Shown here: positions 1-7,417 of the stretch, piece by piece
How positions within the stretch are numbered: position 1 is the stretch's first letter
Layout of the letters: each line of letters starts with the position of its first letter
Source: an uncultured Acidobacteriota bacterium
GTDB lineage: Bacteria; Acidobacteriota; Blastocatellia; Pyrinomonadales; Pyrinomonadaceae
Length of the DNA: 36,715 bases
Reading direction: 5' to 3'
Assembly (NCBI GenBank): GCA_902826795.1
Contig: CADEGD010000033.1
Span: 6,865 to 43,579 of the forward strand
Position numbers and translations under genes: made by a program
The notes under the pieces: generated by a model
Databases searched by the model: none
Told to the model about the DNA's origin: nothing
What the model saw: the letters and a program-made list of their open reading frames with translations, nothing else

Positions 1-1022
1 TGGACGATCGTCCGCGTAAGAAACTGCAGATGAAGACGGACGAGATCGCGAAGATCTCGGAGACGCTCGGCGGTAATCTCGGTGTGCTTGTGCTCGCCGG
101 GGGTGAGCCGTTCACGCGAAAAGATCTGCCTGAGATCGTGAAGTCGTTCTACGAAAACAACAAGCTCGACTCGGTCTACCTGATGTCTAACGGTCAGATC
201 CATCAACGTATCTTCCCCGACGTTACTCGCATTTTGGACGAATGCCCGAACCTGAACGTAACGGTTGCTTTGGGGATCGACGGGATGAAAGACGCGCACG
301 AGAAGATCCGCCGTAAAGAGGGAAGTTGGGACAAGGCGATCCACACGGCTCGAACGCTGCAGCAGATGAAGCACGAACAATATCCGCAGCTTGATATCCA
401 GACCTGCACCTGCGTGATGCATTCGAACGAGGACACGATCTTCGATTGGTACGACTTTTTGAAGTACGACCTCAAGCCCGACAAAGTGAATATCAACTAC
501 ATTCGACCGCCGTCAGCTGATCCGAAGGAGCTTGAGTTTGACCCGAATCGTTACGCCCAGCTATCGCAGATGATCTTGGACGACACCAAGAACGCCGCGC
601 TCAAGAATAACTACGGCGGTAAGTCAGGTTTCTTCAAGGCGGCTGTCGATATTTACATGCACGGGCTGATCTCGAAGACAAAAGAAGAGCAGAAGGCCCA
701 GCTTAAGTGCTACGCCGGAAGCGCCGGTGCGGTCATCTATGACAACGGCGTGTTGTCGTCCTGTGAAAACAAGCCGGACGTGCTGAACCTTCGCGATTAC
801 GATTGGGACTTTCAGGCTGCATGGACGACCGACGCGATGAACGTCCGCCGAAAGGAAGCCGGTGCCGGCTGCTATTGCACACACGAGTCGAATTGCTACT
901 ATCCGTCGCTTCCGTTTAACGCCGGACATCTCGTCAAGATCAAGAAGCTCGAGAGTCAGATGAAAAAGGCTGCCAAGGTCGGCGGATTCGCTTCGGCCAG
1001 AGAAGTTGCGTTGAAGGCTTAG
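1..1022 (+). CDS. Radical SAM / SPASM-like protein, 5' end missing
   Basis: The frame is open from the left edge (first full codon at 3), so the gene starts outside the window. The GGEP motif of radical SAM enzymes, which binds the amino group of S-adenosylmethionine, is seen at about 105-116 (LAGGEPF). The CxxxCxxC motif that binds the catalytic 4Fe-4S cluster normally lies about 35-45 residues earlier and must be upstream of the window. The C-terminal third has cysteines in CYAG, SSCE and CYCTHESNCYY, a pattern like the SPASM/twitch domains that bind auxiliary clusters. Such enzymes modify peptides or small molecules by radical chemistry, but the substrate cannot be told from here. The stop is 2 nt before the Uma2-type gene. 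The internal ATG at 30 is not the true start. Confidence 0.85.
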   Translation, partial: DDRPRKKLQMKTDEIAKISETLGGNLGVLVLAGGEPFTRKDLPEIVKSFYENNKLDSVYLMSNGQIHQRIFPDVTRILDECPNLNVTVALGIDGMKDAHEKIRRKEGSWDKAIHTARTLQQMKHEQYPQLDIQTCTCVMHSNEDTIFDWYDFLKYDLKPDKVNINYIRPPSADPKELEFDPNRYAQLSQMILDDTKNAALKNNYGGKSGFFKAAVDIYMHGLISKTKEEQKAQLKCYAGSAGAVIYDNGVLSSCENKPDVLNLRDYDWDFQAAWTTDAMNVRRKEAGAGCYCTHESNCYYPSLPFNAGHLVKIKKLESQMKKAAKVGGFASAREVALKA

Positions 1023-1024
1023 GA

Positions 1025-1675
1025 ATGAACGTCACCGTTGAACAGACTTTAGAAATGCCGAATGCCGTGCTATTTGCGCGGAAGCTTGATGCTGCCCTTA
1101 AAGAAGAACAAAAGAAGCGCCGACATTTCTACAAGGAGATAGACGAAAGCAAGAAGATGGAGTTTATTAACGGCGAAATATATTTTCAGTCGCCGGTTAA
1201 GATCGAACATAATCGCGTGACGGTCAGCCTTGCCACGCTACTGGGTACATTTGTTAACCGCAATGACTTGGGATATCTGGGAGTCGAAAAGATATTAGTC
1301 TCGTTAACAAGGAATGATTATGAGCCCGATATCTGCTTTTTTTCTTCGAAGAAATCAGCCAAGTTCAAGAAAAGACAGATGCAGTTTCCGGCTCCCGATT
1401 TTGTGGTCGAAGTTTTGTCAGACTCGACTGAACGCAACGATCGGGAGACAAAATTTCAGGATTACGCCGCTCATGGAGTTGGCGAGTACTGGATCATCGA
1501 TCCTGAAAAGGAAATAGTCGAGCAGTATCTTCTGGAAGGCGATGAGTACGTCCTTTCCTTGAAGTCTAACGACGGAATGATCGAGAGTTCGGCGGTTGAA
1601 GGGTTTCGTATTCCGATCAAATCAATGTTCGATAAGAAGCTCAACCTGGAGACTTTGAAGGGATTAATAATTTAG
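1025..1675 (+). CDS. Uma2-family protein (DUF820, PD-(D/E)XK nuclease fold)
   Basis: This 216-residue protein has the Uma2/DUF820 pattern: EPDICFF (D102), then PDFVVEVLSDS (E129) and KFQDYAAHGVGEYWIID (K143). These match the acidic-acidic-lysine core of restriction-endonuclease-like folds. The family is abundant in cyanobacteria and other multicellular or complex bacteria, and its biological function is mostly unknown; a nuclease role is inferred from the fold. The ATG lies 2 nt after the radical SAM stop and the glycosyltransferase starts 6 nt after this gene ends, so the three are probably co-transcribed. All three predicted catalytic residues seem present, so the fold may be active. No membrane segment or signal peptide is seen. 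Confidence 0.85.
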   Translation: MNVTVEQTLEMPNAVLFARKLDAALKEEQKKRRHFYKEIDESKKMEFINGEIYFQSPVKIEHNRVTVSLATLLGTFVNRNDLGYLGVEKILVSLTRNDYEPDICFFSSKKSAKFKKRQMQFPAPDFVVEVLSDSTERNDRETKFQDYAAHGVGEYWIIDPEKEIVEQYLLEGDEYVLSLKSNDGMIESSAVEGFRIPIKSMFDKKLNLETLKGLII

Positions 1676-1681
1676 ACTTTG

Positions 1682-2860
1682 ATGTCTCAGAACACCCCCA
1701 AGATTCTCATAATCTCATCCGACACCGGCGGCGGTCACCGCTCGGCAGCGCAGACTTTGGCGGATGGTCTTGAGAAGTTTTGGCACGGAGAATCGCTAGC
1801 GGTGCGAACCATCAAAGCGATCGAGGATTCGCATCACATTACAGAAAAGCTTGTTCGCACTTACAACTGGGTGCTACGGAATAAGCAGGGTTGGATGAAG
1901 TACCTCTACTGGGCGGTGAACAAGTTTCGCCCGGAAAAGCATGAGTTTTTCATGCGCCGATGTATCGTTCCGCTGAAAGCGTCATTTGAGAAATGGTGTC
2001 CGCATGTCGTTGTTAGCGTGCACCCGCTGACGCAGCACATCTTTGCACGCATCCTTCGTGAGTTGAACCTCTCGGATCAGATTCCGCTCGTAACCGTTGT
2101 GACCGATCCGTGTTACGGATTCTGGAAGGGCTGGGCTTGCGACGATGTTTCGCTCTATCTCGTCGCGAACGAGGAAGCGAGACAGCAGCTGATCGACTAC
2201 GGCGTTTCCGAAACCAGGATAAAGATCTCAGGCATGCCGGTGCATCCTAAGTTTCACGAGCTCAATGAAAAAGACGCTCAGGAAGCACGCAGCGCATTTG
2301 GGCTCGATCCTGACAAGTTCACTGTATTCGTAAACGCCGGATGGATCGGCGGCGGCAACATCCCCGCTATCTTCAGAGAACTTGTCCGCGGCGAACTCGA
2401 CGTACAGGCGATATTCCTTGCGGGCAAGAATGAGGAGCTAAGACTGGAGGCTGAAGAGATCGCTAAGTCGGCAAAGTTTCCGGTTAAGGTTATCGGATAT
2501 TCGGATGAGATCGAAAAACTGATGCAATCGGCCAACGTGATGGTGTCGAAACTAGGCGGCCTTACGACGTTCGAGGCACTCGCCTGCCGCTTGCCGATCA
2601 TCGCTGACGCGACCACGCCTCCGATGCCCCAGGAAGCTGGTACGGTGCGAATGCTGTCGCAAAAGGGAGCGGGAATTCTTTTAGAGAAACCGACAGATAT
2701 CGTGTCCGTCGTGCGAAGCTTGTCGACAGACGCGGATCGCTACTCCGCACTACGTCTGGCTACGGTCGGAATGTCGATGCCGAATTCTACCGAATCGATC
2801 GTTAAAGAGATACTCACGTTGATTCCCAACGAGAAGATGCAAACTGCTTCGGCTAGTTAG
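1682..2860 (+). CDS. MGDG-synthase-like / GT28 glycosyltransferase
   Basis: The protein is 393 residues when counted from a TTG at 1679, or 392 from the ATG at 1682, which is preferred. The N-terminus ILIISSDTGGGHRSAAQ (GGGH at residues 16-19) is the hallmark of monogalactosyldiacylglycerol synthase-type enzymes, which belong to the same GT-B clan as MurG. The second half carries the nucleotide-sugar-binding half: FVNAGWIGGGNI, then VIGYSDEIEKLMQSANVMVSKLGGLTTFEALA with a conserved Gly-rich and Glu stretch, and PPMPQEAGT. The likely role is transfer of a sugar from a UDP-sugar to a lipid acceptor at the cytoplasmic face of the membrane. The acceptor is not known; glycolipid or polyprenol-linked substrates are possible. 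It ends 8 nt inside the convergent gene at 2853. Confidence 0.85.
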   Translation: MSQNTPKILIISSDTGGGHRSAAQTLADGLEKFWHGESLAVRTIKAIEDSHHITEKLVRTYNWVLRNKQGWMKYLYWAVNKFRPEKHEFFMRRCIVPLKASFEKWCPHVVVSVHPLTQHIFARILRELNLSDQIPLVTVVTDPCYGFWKGWACDDVSLYLVANEEARQQLIDYGVSETRIKISGMPVHPKFHELNEKDAQEARSAFGLDPDKFTVFVNAGWIGGGNIPAIFRELVRGELDVQAIFLAGKNEELRLEAEEIAKSAKFPVKVIGYSDEIEKLMQSANVMVSKLGGLTTFEALACRLPIIADATTPPMPQEAGTVRMLSQKGAGILLEKPTDIVSVVRSLSTDADRYSALRLATVGMSMPNSTESIVKEILTLIPNEKMQTASAS

Positions 2861-4262
2861 TGAATCGTTGGGTTGCCGCGTTAGAATCGCTGCTGGCTGA
2901 CCGCGTCGGAGCCATAGCTAGATAGAAAGCACGCTCGGTCTTCACAAGCTCTCCCATCATCGCATTCAAGATCGTCAATCGCTGCATTCCGTTCAAGGCC
3001 TCAGAAGCTTCACTTGAAAGCTCGGCATTTAATATCTCCGCACGACTGAAAATTTCCCTGATCAGGTCTGTCTTTGCGGACAAAACTTCGTACGACGAAA
3101 AGTCCCGAGCCCTTAAACACGCCAGCGTCAGCGTGAGCCGAAGGCTTTCTTGTTCGACCATGCCCGCAAATGCAGGATTAAGGTCCATTATCGGATCCGC
3201 CAGATCAAGCTCGATCTCGAAGTCTTCCGAGCAAGATCTCAACGATGCCTCGCCGTTTGAAAGGTCGCGAATTGCCTGCTGGAAAGCCGGAGACTCGATG
3301 AAAAGAGACGGAACGTCGCTTAAAGCGGCGTCGATGTTTTCGCCCGAAGATGAAAGGTCGATCACGGACCGGATCAGGCGAAGGTCCTGCTCGGCAAAAT
3401 CACGCGAGAGCAAAGGGTCTTGCTTATCCATCTCACGAAGCACCTCTGTTACACGCTCGCCGGCGTTCGGTGAGGTGTCTTGAAGAGTACCTGCAAAATC
3501 GAATTCGGCCCCGAAACGCTCTCCAAGGTTTTCGTTCTCGCGAGCCATCAGCCCATTGAGATGATTTCCGACGACGATGTTGCACTCAAGGGCAGCAGCA
3601 GCGACCGCGGGCTCCCAGAATCGATCCGATAAACTTGCCTTGTATTCCCGAATCCGGTCGAACAGCTTGCTTGCCGTGAGCGAGGGAAAGTCGAGAAGTG
3701 AATCATTCTCAGCGATGAAGTCATCAAATCCGGCGACGTTTTCCGGCGATGACGAGCCTGGACTCTCGCCACCATCCCATTTTTGATAAAGCTCCTTAAG
3801 CCGCTTGGCAACCTCCTCTCGCGACACCGTCATTGACCGAAAAAGATCGTTGATCTGTGTGCTGAAACACCTTGTTAGCACAAGATCGAACTTACTCTGT
3901 GTCTGACGAGAGCGAGGAATCTCGCGGTAGAATCTGAGCAGCGAAACGAACACTGACTGCTTTAACGGCGTTCGCAGGCCGTCGCAGTAGCGTCGTATAT
4001 GATAGGCCTCGATCTTTTCATCGCGGTCGGCTAAATGCCGTTGCCATTTTCCAAGGCCTTGCTCAAGATGCTCGGCAAGCCTGGTCGCCGTTTCAGTGTC
4101 AAACTCACCATCCGAAAGCTCGCTTAGATCCGCAAGAGCTTCCTTGACCGGCCCGTAACCATTGTCCTGGTCAGGCACGCGTAGGAGGTTAAGTTCCAGT
4201 TGAGTAATAAAGCGTTCGACGATGCCTAACTGCATCGCCTTGGTATTCAAGTGGGTAAGCAT
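2853..4262 (-). CDS. Hypothetical helical protein, 469 aa
   Basis: I do not recognise this protein. It is predicted by eye to be almost entirely alpha-helical and is rich in Glu, Leu, Arg and Ser, without signal peptide, membrane segment or Cys clusters. A short acidic, Ser/Gly/Pro-rich linker at about residues 166-177 (GGESPGSSSP) separates an N-terminal helical part from a longer C-terminal part. The reading frame is long and continuous, and its codon use resembles that of the neighbours, so it is very likely a real gene. It overlaps the 3' end of the glycosyltransferase by 8 nt in a convergent layout. A scaffold or regulatory role would be a guess. The ATG at 4262 begins MLTHLNTKAM; a second ATG ten codons in (MQLGIVERF) is an alternative start. 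Confidence 0.7.
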   Translation of the reverse strand: MLTHLNTKAMQLGIVERFITQLELNLLRVPDQDNGYGPVKEALADLSELSDGEFDTETATRLAEHLEQGLGKWQRHLADRDEKIEAYHIRRYCDGLRTPLKQSVFVSLLRFYREIPRSRQTQSKFDLVLTRCFSTQINDLFRSMTVSREEVAKRLKELYQKWDGGESPGSSSPENVAGFDDFIAENDSLLDFPSLTASKLFDRIREYKASLSDRFWEPAVAAAALECNIVVGNHLNGLMARENENLGERFGAEFDFAGTLQDTSPNAGERVTEVLREMDKQDPLLSRDFAEQDLRLIRSVIDLSSSGENIDAALSDVPSLFIESPAFQQAIRDLSNGEASLRSCSEDFEIELDLADPIMDLNPAFAGMVEQESLRLTLTLACLRARDFSSYEVLSAKTDLIREIFSRAEILNAELSSEASEALNGMQRLTILNAMMGELVKTERAFYLAMAPTRSASSDSNAATQRFTN

Positions 4263-4572
4263 ATGGGAAACGGCTGATCACGACGCTCAATAGAGTAGCC
4301 GCAGATAGCGCTCAAACCTGCCAAAAACTGTCACCAGTGCGATGACGAAATTGAGCAGATGGTCGCCAAATCTGTAGCGTCGATCCAGAATCATCAATAC
4401 TTTACAGGCCTTAAACGATCTGCCTTTCAGATCTTGCGCTCGTTAGTGCAAACTTGATGCCAACTCACCGCCTATTTCAATAAACGCGTCCAACTTGTCA
4501 GTTTCCATTCATTTCATTAACCTTAGTCTTTGCATTGATTTCGATCTTCACTGATCTCCTGGAGAAAACAGA
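4263..4572. other. Intergenic region between divergent genes
   Basis: This 310-nt gap separates the divergent helical-protein gene (-) and SDR gene (+). No open frame with plausible coding content is seen. A 6+5+6 inverted repeat, GATCTG-CCTTT-CAGATC, lies at 4417-4433. The segment 4455-4560 is AT-richer and probably holds the SDR promoter, but I cannot name a convincing -35/-10 pair. The SDR ribosome binding site GGAG is at 4561-4564. Confidence 0.5.
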
Positions 4573-5322
4573 TTGAGTTTATTACTCGAAGGAAAACACG
4601 CCTTTGTTTCGGGCGGTACGCGGGGAATAGGGGCGGCGTTGTGCGAGATCTTCGCCCGCGAGGGTGCGGACGTAGCTTTTAATTATCACTCAAGTGATGA
4701 ACTCGCCGAGAAAGTAAAGGCGACTGTTGAAGGGTTCGGCCGCAAATGTCTGGCATTCAAAGTATCGGTAACTGACCGCGTCGGTATGAAGCGCGTCGCC
4801 CGCGAGATTCATGACGAGTGGGACACCGTCGAGATCCTTGTAAATAACGCGGCCGTAAACAAGGGCGACAATTTTGCGACGACCACCGATAAATCGTGGG
4901 ATTGGGTAGTCGACACTAACGTAAACAGCCTTTTTGCCGTGACGAAGCCTTTCTACAAACAGATGATCCGGCAGCGGAAGGGAACTATCCTGAACGTCAC
5001 GAGCATCGGTGCCATAAGAGCTTTGCCGACTTCCGTGCACTACGCCACCTCGAAGTCGGCAATGATCGGGTTTACGAAGTGCCTTTCCCGCGAGGCTGCT
5101 AATTTTGGAATTACGGTTAACGCGATCGCCGCGGGAATCTTCGATACCGACCTCGGCAACACCTTGCCCGCGCGCCTTCTAGAGGCTCATGAGAACTGGG
5201 TTTCCCTTAAAAGACTCGGTGAACCGAACGAGCTGGCAGAATTCGCGGCCTTTATGGTCAGCGATCGTAACTCCTACATGAACGGCGAGATCATCACCTT
5301 GGATGGCGGCACGATCACGTAG
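4573..5322 (+). CDS. SDR-family oxidoreductase (FabG-like)
   Basis: This 249-residue protein is a classical short-chain dehydrogenase/reductase. The cofactor-binding SGGTRGIG motif is at residues 13-20 and NNA at 91-93. The catalytic tetrad is complete: N116, S144, Y157 and K161 (YATSK). The Arg in TRG and lack of an acidic residue at the end of the second strand suggest NADP(H) preference. The length is typical and it ends with the family's MNGEIITLDGG. The closest well-known relative is 3-oxoacyl-ACP reductase FabG, but many SDRs of this type act on sugars or other alcohols, so the substrate is uncertain. The start is a TTG with GGAG 8 nt upstream; no in-frame ATG lies nearby. A hypothetical gene follows after 8 nt, suggesting an operon. 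Confidence 0.9.
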   Translation: MSLLLEGKHAFVSGGTRGIGAALCEIFAREGADVAFNYHSSDELAEKVKATVEGFGRKCLAFKVSVTDRVGMKRVAREIHDEWDTVEILVNNAAVNKGDNFATTTDKSWDWVVDTNVNSLFAVTKPFYKQMIRQRKGTILNVTSIGAIRALPTSVHYATSKSAMIGFTKCLSREAANFGITVNAIAAGIFDTDLGNTLPARLLEAHENWVSLKRLGEPNELAEFAAFMVSDRNSYMNGEIITLDGGTIT

Positions 5323-5330
5323 CTCGAATT

Positions 5331-5891
5331 GTGAGTGACTTCGACACCAATGCGTTTTCAGAAAAGGTCAGTGAGATGTTTGACGACCAACTGATCGCCC
5401 TGCTTAGTATCAATGCGTCGTCATACAGTCTTGCTGCCATTCAGATCGCTCGATTAGAAGCCGAACGCCGTAATATCACTGGCGATGTCCAAAAGGCTCA
5501 GTTTGACGCTTACCTGAATTCGAGCGGATTTGCCGGGCGACTGATCTTGCTTGAAGAGCAGCTAATGTTTTTGTCGACCGGCATGGCTGCGTCTTCCAGC
5601 ACGAAGGGTATTGCAGGGGAGCTTCATTCGGCGACTCGAAATGTTGCCGCCTCGCGTCTGGATTTTTCTTCCCTCGACAATGAGGGAAGCTGGATCTATT
5701 TCCTCGATCAGATAAAAGAGTGCAAGATGATCTCGAAATTTCTCTCGGGACCTGAGCTTCAGTTTGTTATCGAGGAAGAGGACGGATCGATCATGAACGG
5801 AGTGGTGAACTGCGGCGATCTAGGTAAATCTGAAGTTGAAGGCCTTGCAACGCAAATACTTGCGGCCCGTGATCACCTTTCGCACGAGTGA
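5331..5891 (+). CDS. Hypothetical protein downstream of SDR
   Basis: A 186-residue protein with a GTG start 8 nt after the SDR stop, so it is probably co-transcribed with the SDR. I do not recognise a domain. It begins with an acidic helix-rich region; then comes a hydrophobic heptad-like stretch (about residues 60-80, FAGRLILLEEQLMFLSTG), and the C-terminal part has the beta-strand-like ELQFVIEEEDGSIMNGVV. No signal peptide or true transmembrane segment is seen. The two cysteines (in KECKM and VNCGD) do not form a recognisable metal site. Function unknown. Confidence 0.65.
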   Translation: MSDFDTNAFSEKVSEMFDDQLIALLSINASSYSLAAIQIARLEAERRNITGDVQKAQFDAYLNSSGFAGRLILLEEQLMFLSTGMAASSSTKGIAGELHSATRNVAASRLDFSSLDNEGSWIYFLDQIKECKMISKFLSGPELQFVIEEEDGSIMNGVVNCGDLGKSEVEGLATQILAARDHLSHE

Positions 5892-5904
5892 GACATCTTG
5901 AACC

Positions 5905-5919
5905 TGAAATTGCATTTCA
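5905..5919. promoter_or_regulatory. Fur/PerR-like palindrome upstream of ferritin gene
   Basis: The sequence TGAAAT-TGC-ATTTCA is a perfect 6+3+6 inverted repeat that resembles the 7-1-7 symmetry of Fur-family operators (TGA at one end, TCA at the other). It overlaps the -35 (TTGCAT, 5910-5915) of a candidate promoter whose -10 GATAAT lies at 5933-5938 with a 17-nt spacer. A closely similar element is found at 6803-6817 in front of the next, convergently arranged gene. Iron- or peroxide-responsive control of a ferritin would be expected; binding by a Fur-family protein is an inference. Confidence 0.45.
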
Positions 5920-5950
5920 ATTCTATCTTGTTGATAATAAAAGACTTAGC

Positions 5951-5979
5951 TTGACATTGATGCGTTCATCACCTACACT
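5951..5979 (+). promoter_or_regulatory. Sigma-70-type promoter of ferritin gene
   Basis: TTGACA at 5951-5956 matches the -35 consensus perfectly, and TACACT at 5974-5979 is a good -10 with an ideal 17-nt spacer. Transcription should start near 5986. This supports the ATG at 6003 as the ferritin start rather than a TTG at 5985, which would sit on the transcription start. Confidence 0.65.
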
Positions 5980-6002
5980 TTAGGTTGAGGGCAAGTGAAC
6001 GT

Positions 6003-6461
6003 ATGGCACGAGCGGAATTGGTCGAAAATCTCAACAAGGCACTGAGCTACGAGCTTGCTGCCATCATTCAATATTCACAGCACAGCTACTTGATCACCGG
6101 TCCAGACCGCCAGGTCTTTAAGGACTGGTTTCGCGATCAGGCTGAGGAAGCTCAGGAGCACGCAGAGACCGTAGGCGACAAGATCGTCGCGTTAGGCGGG
6201 ATTCCTACCGTTGAACCAGCGATGATCCGGCAGGCGGTTGATCTCCCCGAAATGCTAAAGCAGGACCTTGAGCTTGAAAGGGAAGCGATAGCCGTCTACA
6301 TGGCTGCTTGGAGCGCTTGCGACGATAATGACCTGCCGCAGAAATTCTGGCTTGAGGGCCAGATCGCTGACGAGCAGATGCACATCGAAGAACTTGAAAA
6401 ACTGACTTCGGAGCGAACGGTGAAAGTTAGTACCGAGCGAATAGTTTTGAAAGAGATGTAA
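6003..6461 (+). CDS. Bacterioferritin-like ferritin-domain protein
   Basis: A 152-residue four-helix ferritin-like protein. Helix 1 has LSYELAAIIQYSQHSYL (E17), helix 2 has the AEEAQEHAE segment (E49, H53), helix 3 LELEREAIAVYMAAW (E94) and helix 4 ADEQMHIEELEKL (E124, H127). These acidic and His residues correspond in spacing to the di-iron ferroxidase centre of bacterioferritin-like proteins. The heme-ligating Met of true bacterioferritin cannot be assigned with confidence, so the gene symbol is withheld. The likely role is iron oxidation and storage or oxidative-stress protection in the cytoplasm. The gene has its own promoter(s) and a Fur-like palindrome upstream, and a strong bidirectional terminator immediately downstream. 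A GAGGG sequence about 11 nt before the ATG may be the ribosome binding site. Confidence 0.85.
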   Translation: MARAELVENLNKALSYELAAIIQYSQHSYLITGPDRQVFKDWFRDQAEEAQEHAETVGDKIVALGGIPTVEPAMIRQAVDLPEMLKQDLELEREAIAVYMAAWSACDDNDLPQKFWLEGQIADEQMHIEELEKLTSERTVKVSTERIVLKEM

Positions 6462-6480
6462 GGCTTTGTTTAGCAAAGAT

Positions 6481-6515
6481 AAAAGCCCGGGTGCTGAAGT
6501 GCATCCGGGCTTTTT
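6481..6515. terminator. Bidirectional rho-independent terminator
   Basis: GCCCGG (6485-6490) pairs with CCGGGC (6505-6510), continuing inward through a G-T pair and TGC/GCA, with A-run on the left and T-run on the right. The A/T flanks let it work for the ferritin gene (+) and for the convergent small gene at 6535-6792 (-). Confidence 0.85.
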
Positions 6516-6534
6516 GTTGATTAGCATTCAGCCA

Positions 6535-6792
6535 TTAGAATTCCAGAACTTCGGCCGAAAGTATCGAATCTCCTTCGCGTTCGATCTTTCCTCGAGCCGC
6601 TGCGAATTGGTCTGCGAGGAGGTCAAGCATGTCAGCCTCGACCGTGATAGTCTTCTGAGCGAACCAGCCTATGCCTTCAGCATACGTGAGCATCTGGATG
6701 ATTGCCTGGTCGCCGCACACTGTTACCTCAACTTTCTTAGCACCAACGGTTTCTGCGGCCTGCTCTATGGAAATATGATGATTAGATGTCAT
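6535..6792 (-). CDS. Small hypothetical protein, 85 aa, under a Fur-like box
   Basis: An 85-residue acidic protein of unknown function with no signal peptide, membrane segment or Cys pair (one Cys in VTVCGDQ). By eye the pattern is a beta-strand-rich first half (VEVTVCGDQAIIQML) followed by an amphipathic helix (ADMLDLLADQFAAARGKIE). It begins with ATG at 6792; no strong ribosome binding site precedes it. Its promoter (TTGACG-17-TAGATT on the minus strand) overlaps a hairpin ending the upstream SRPBCC gene, and a palindrome matching the ferritin operator covers the expected transcription start. The convergent arrangement with the ferritin gene and the shared box suggest joint regulation, perhaps in metal or redox homeostasis, but this is inference. 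Confidence 0.6.
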   Translation of the reverse strand: MTSNHHISIEQAAETVGAKKVEVTVCGDQAIIQMLTYAEGIGWFAQKTITVEADMLDLLADQFAAARGKIEREGDSILSAEVLEF

Positions 6793-6802
6793 TACTAGAA
6801 AA

Positions 6803-6851
6803 TGAAAATCAATTTCAATAAGAATCTATCAGGAAAAGAAGAACCCGTCAA
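6803..6851 (-). promoter_or_regulatory. Promoter with Fur-like box for small gene
   Basis: On the minus strand a -35 TTGACG (6851-6846), 17-nt spacer and -10 TAGATT (6828-6823) are seen. The expected transcription start, near 6816, lies in an imperfect palindrome at 6803-6817 (TGAAAA-TCA-ATTTCA, 5 of 6 arm positions) that is nearly identical to the box at 5905-5919. A repressor bound there would block transcription. Confidence 0.5.
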
Positions 6852-6879
6852 ACTCTAAAAATACGAGTGTCGACGGGTT
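6842..6879 (-). terminator. Hairpin ending the SRPBCC gene
   Basis: AACCCGTC (6842-6849) pairs with GACGGGTT (6872-6879), with an inner ACTC/GAGT pairing. On the minus strand the hairpin is followed by a T/C-rich stretch (TTCTTCTTTTCC), as expected for a terminator of the gene at 6902-7387. It overlaps the -35 of the next gene's promoter. Confidence 0.5.
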
Positions 6880-6901
6880 AGTTCTAGAAAATCTGCGAAG
6901 G

Positions 6902-7387
6902 CTATTTTTCGAGGCGTTCCTTGGCTCTTTGAATGAAGACCCGGATCATTTCAGAAACCTTCTTTGTCATCTCCGAGCTAATGACCGATTCGCCGGCCAA
7001 GCCCGCCAGAAGGTGCAACTCGCGGGCCGATTTTCGCCGAAGCTCGACCATTTGAGAAAAATGGATCAGCGTCGTATCGCGGGCTTTTTCGAGGAAGTCG
7101 GCGGAAAATCGAAGAAAGTTCTGGGTTTCTTTTGCCACCGGAAACCATTCGATTCTTTCCGCAGATTTTTCTGCGAGCTCGACCGCAAACTTTTGGATCA
7201 TTTTGCCTACGACAGGAATATCGGCCTCGATCTTCCAGTGCGATATACCCTTCGCATCCGTATGAATAGCCGCGATCCCAGGCATCAGATCCGCAAAGTT
7301 GCCTAGGTCCGCGAAGAACTCCCGAACCTGATCGGCCGGTGATTTGATCTCGATAGCGTCGCTGTATCCAGCTTTTACAGTGAACAT
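6902..7387 (-). CDS. SRPBCC-family (START/polyketide-cyclase fold) protein
   Basis: A 161-residue protein that looks like a Bet v1/SRPBCC ligand-binding fold. The N-terminal strand-helix AIEIKSPADQVREFFADLGNFADLMPGI, followed by an IHTDAKGISHWKIEADIPVVG strand pair, is the usual opening of this family (as in CoxG and coenzyme Q-binding proteins). The C-terminus ends in a long amphipathic helix (SEMTKKVSEMIRVFIQRAKERL). Such proteins bind hydrophobic ligands or act as chaperones for lipids; the ligand cannot be inferred. It lies 30 nt beyond the M14 peptidase end on the same strand and may be partly co-transcribed, in the order SRPBCC after... upstream peptidase-distal: transcription runs from 7387 downwards, so the peptidase gene at 7418-10213 is upstream of it. 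Confidence 0.75.
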   Translation of the reverse strand: MFTVKAGYSDAIEIKSPADQVREFFADLGNFADLMPGIAAIHTDAKGISHWKIEADIPVVGKMIQKFAVELAEKSAERIEWFPVAKETQNFLRFSADFLEKARDTTLIHFSQMVELRRKSARELHLLAGLAGESVISSEMTKKVSEMIRVFIQRAKERLEK

Positions 7388-7417
7388 ACTTTATAACTTG
7401 CCCTTATACCCTCAAAA

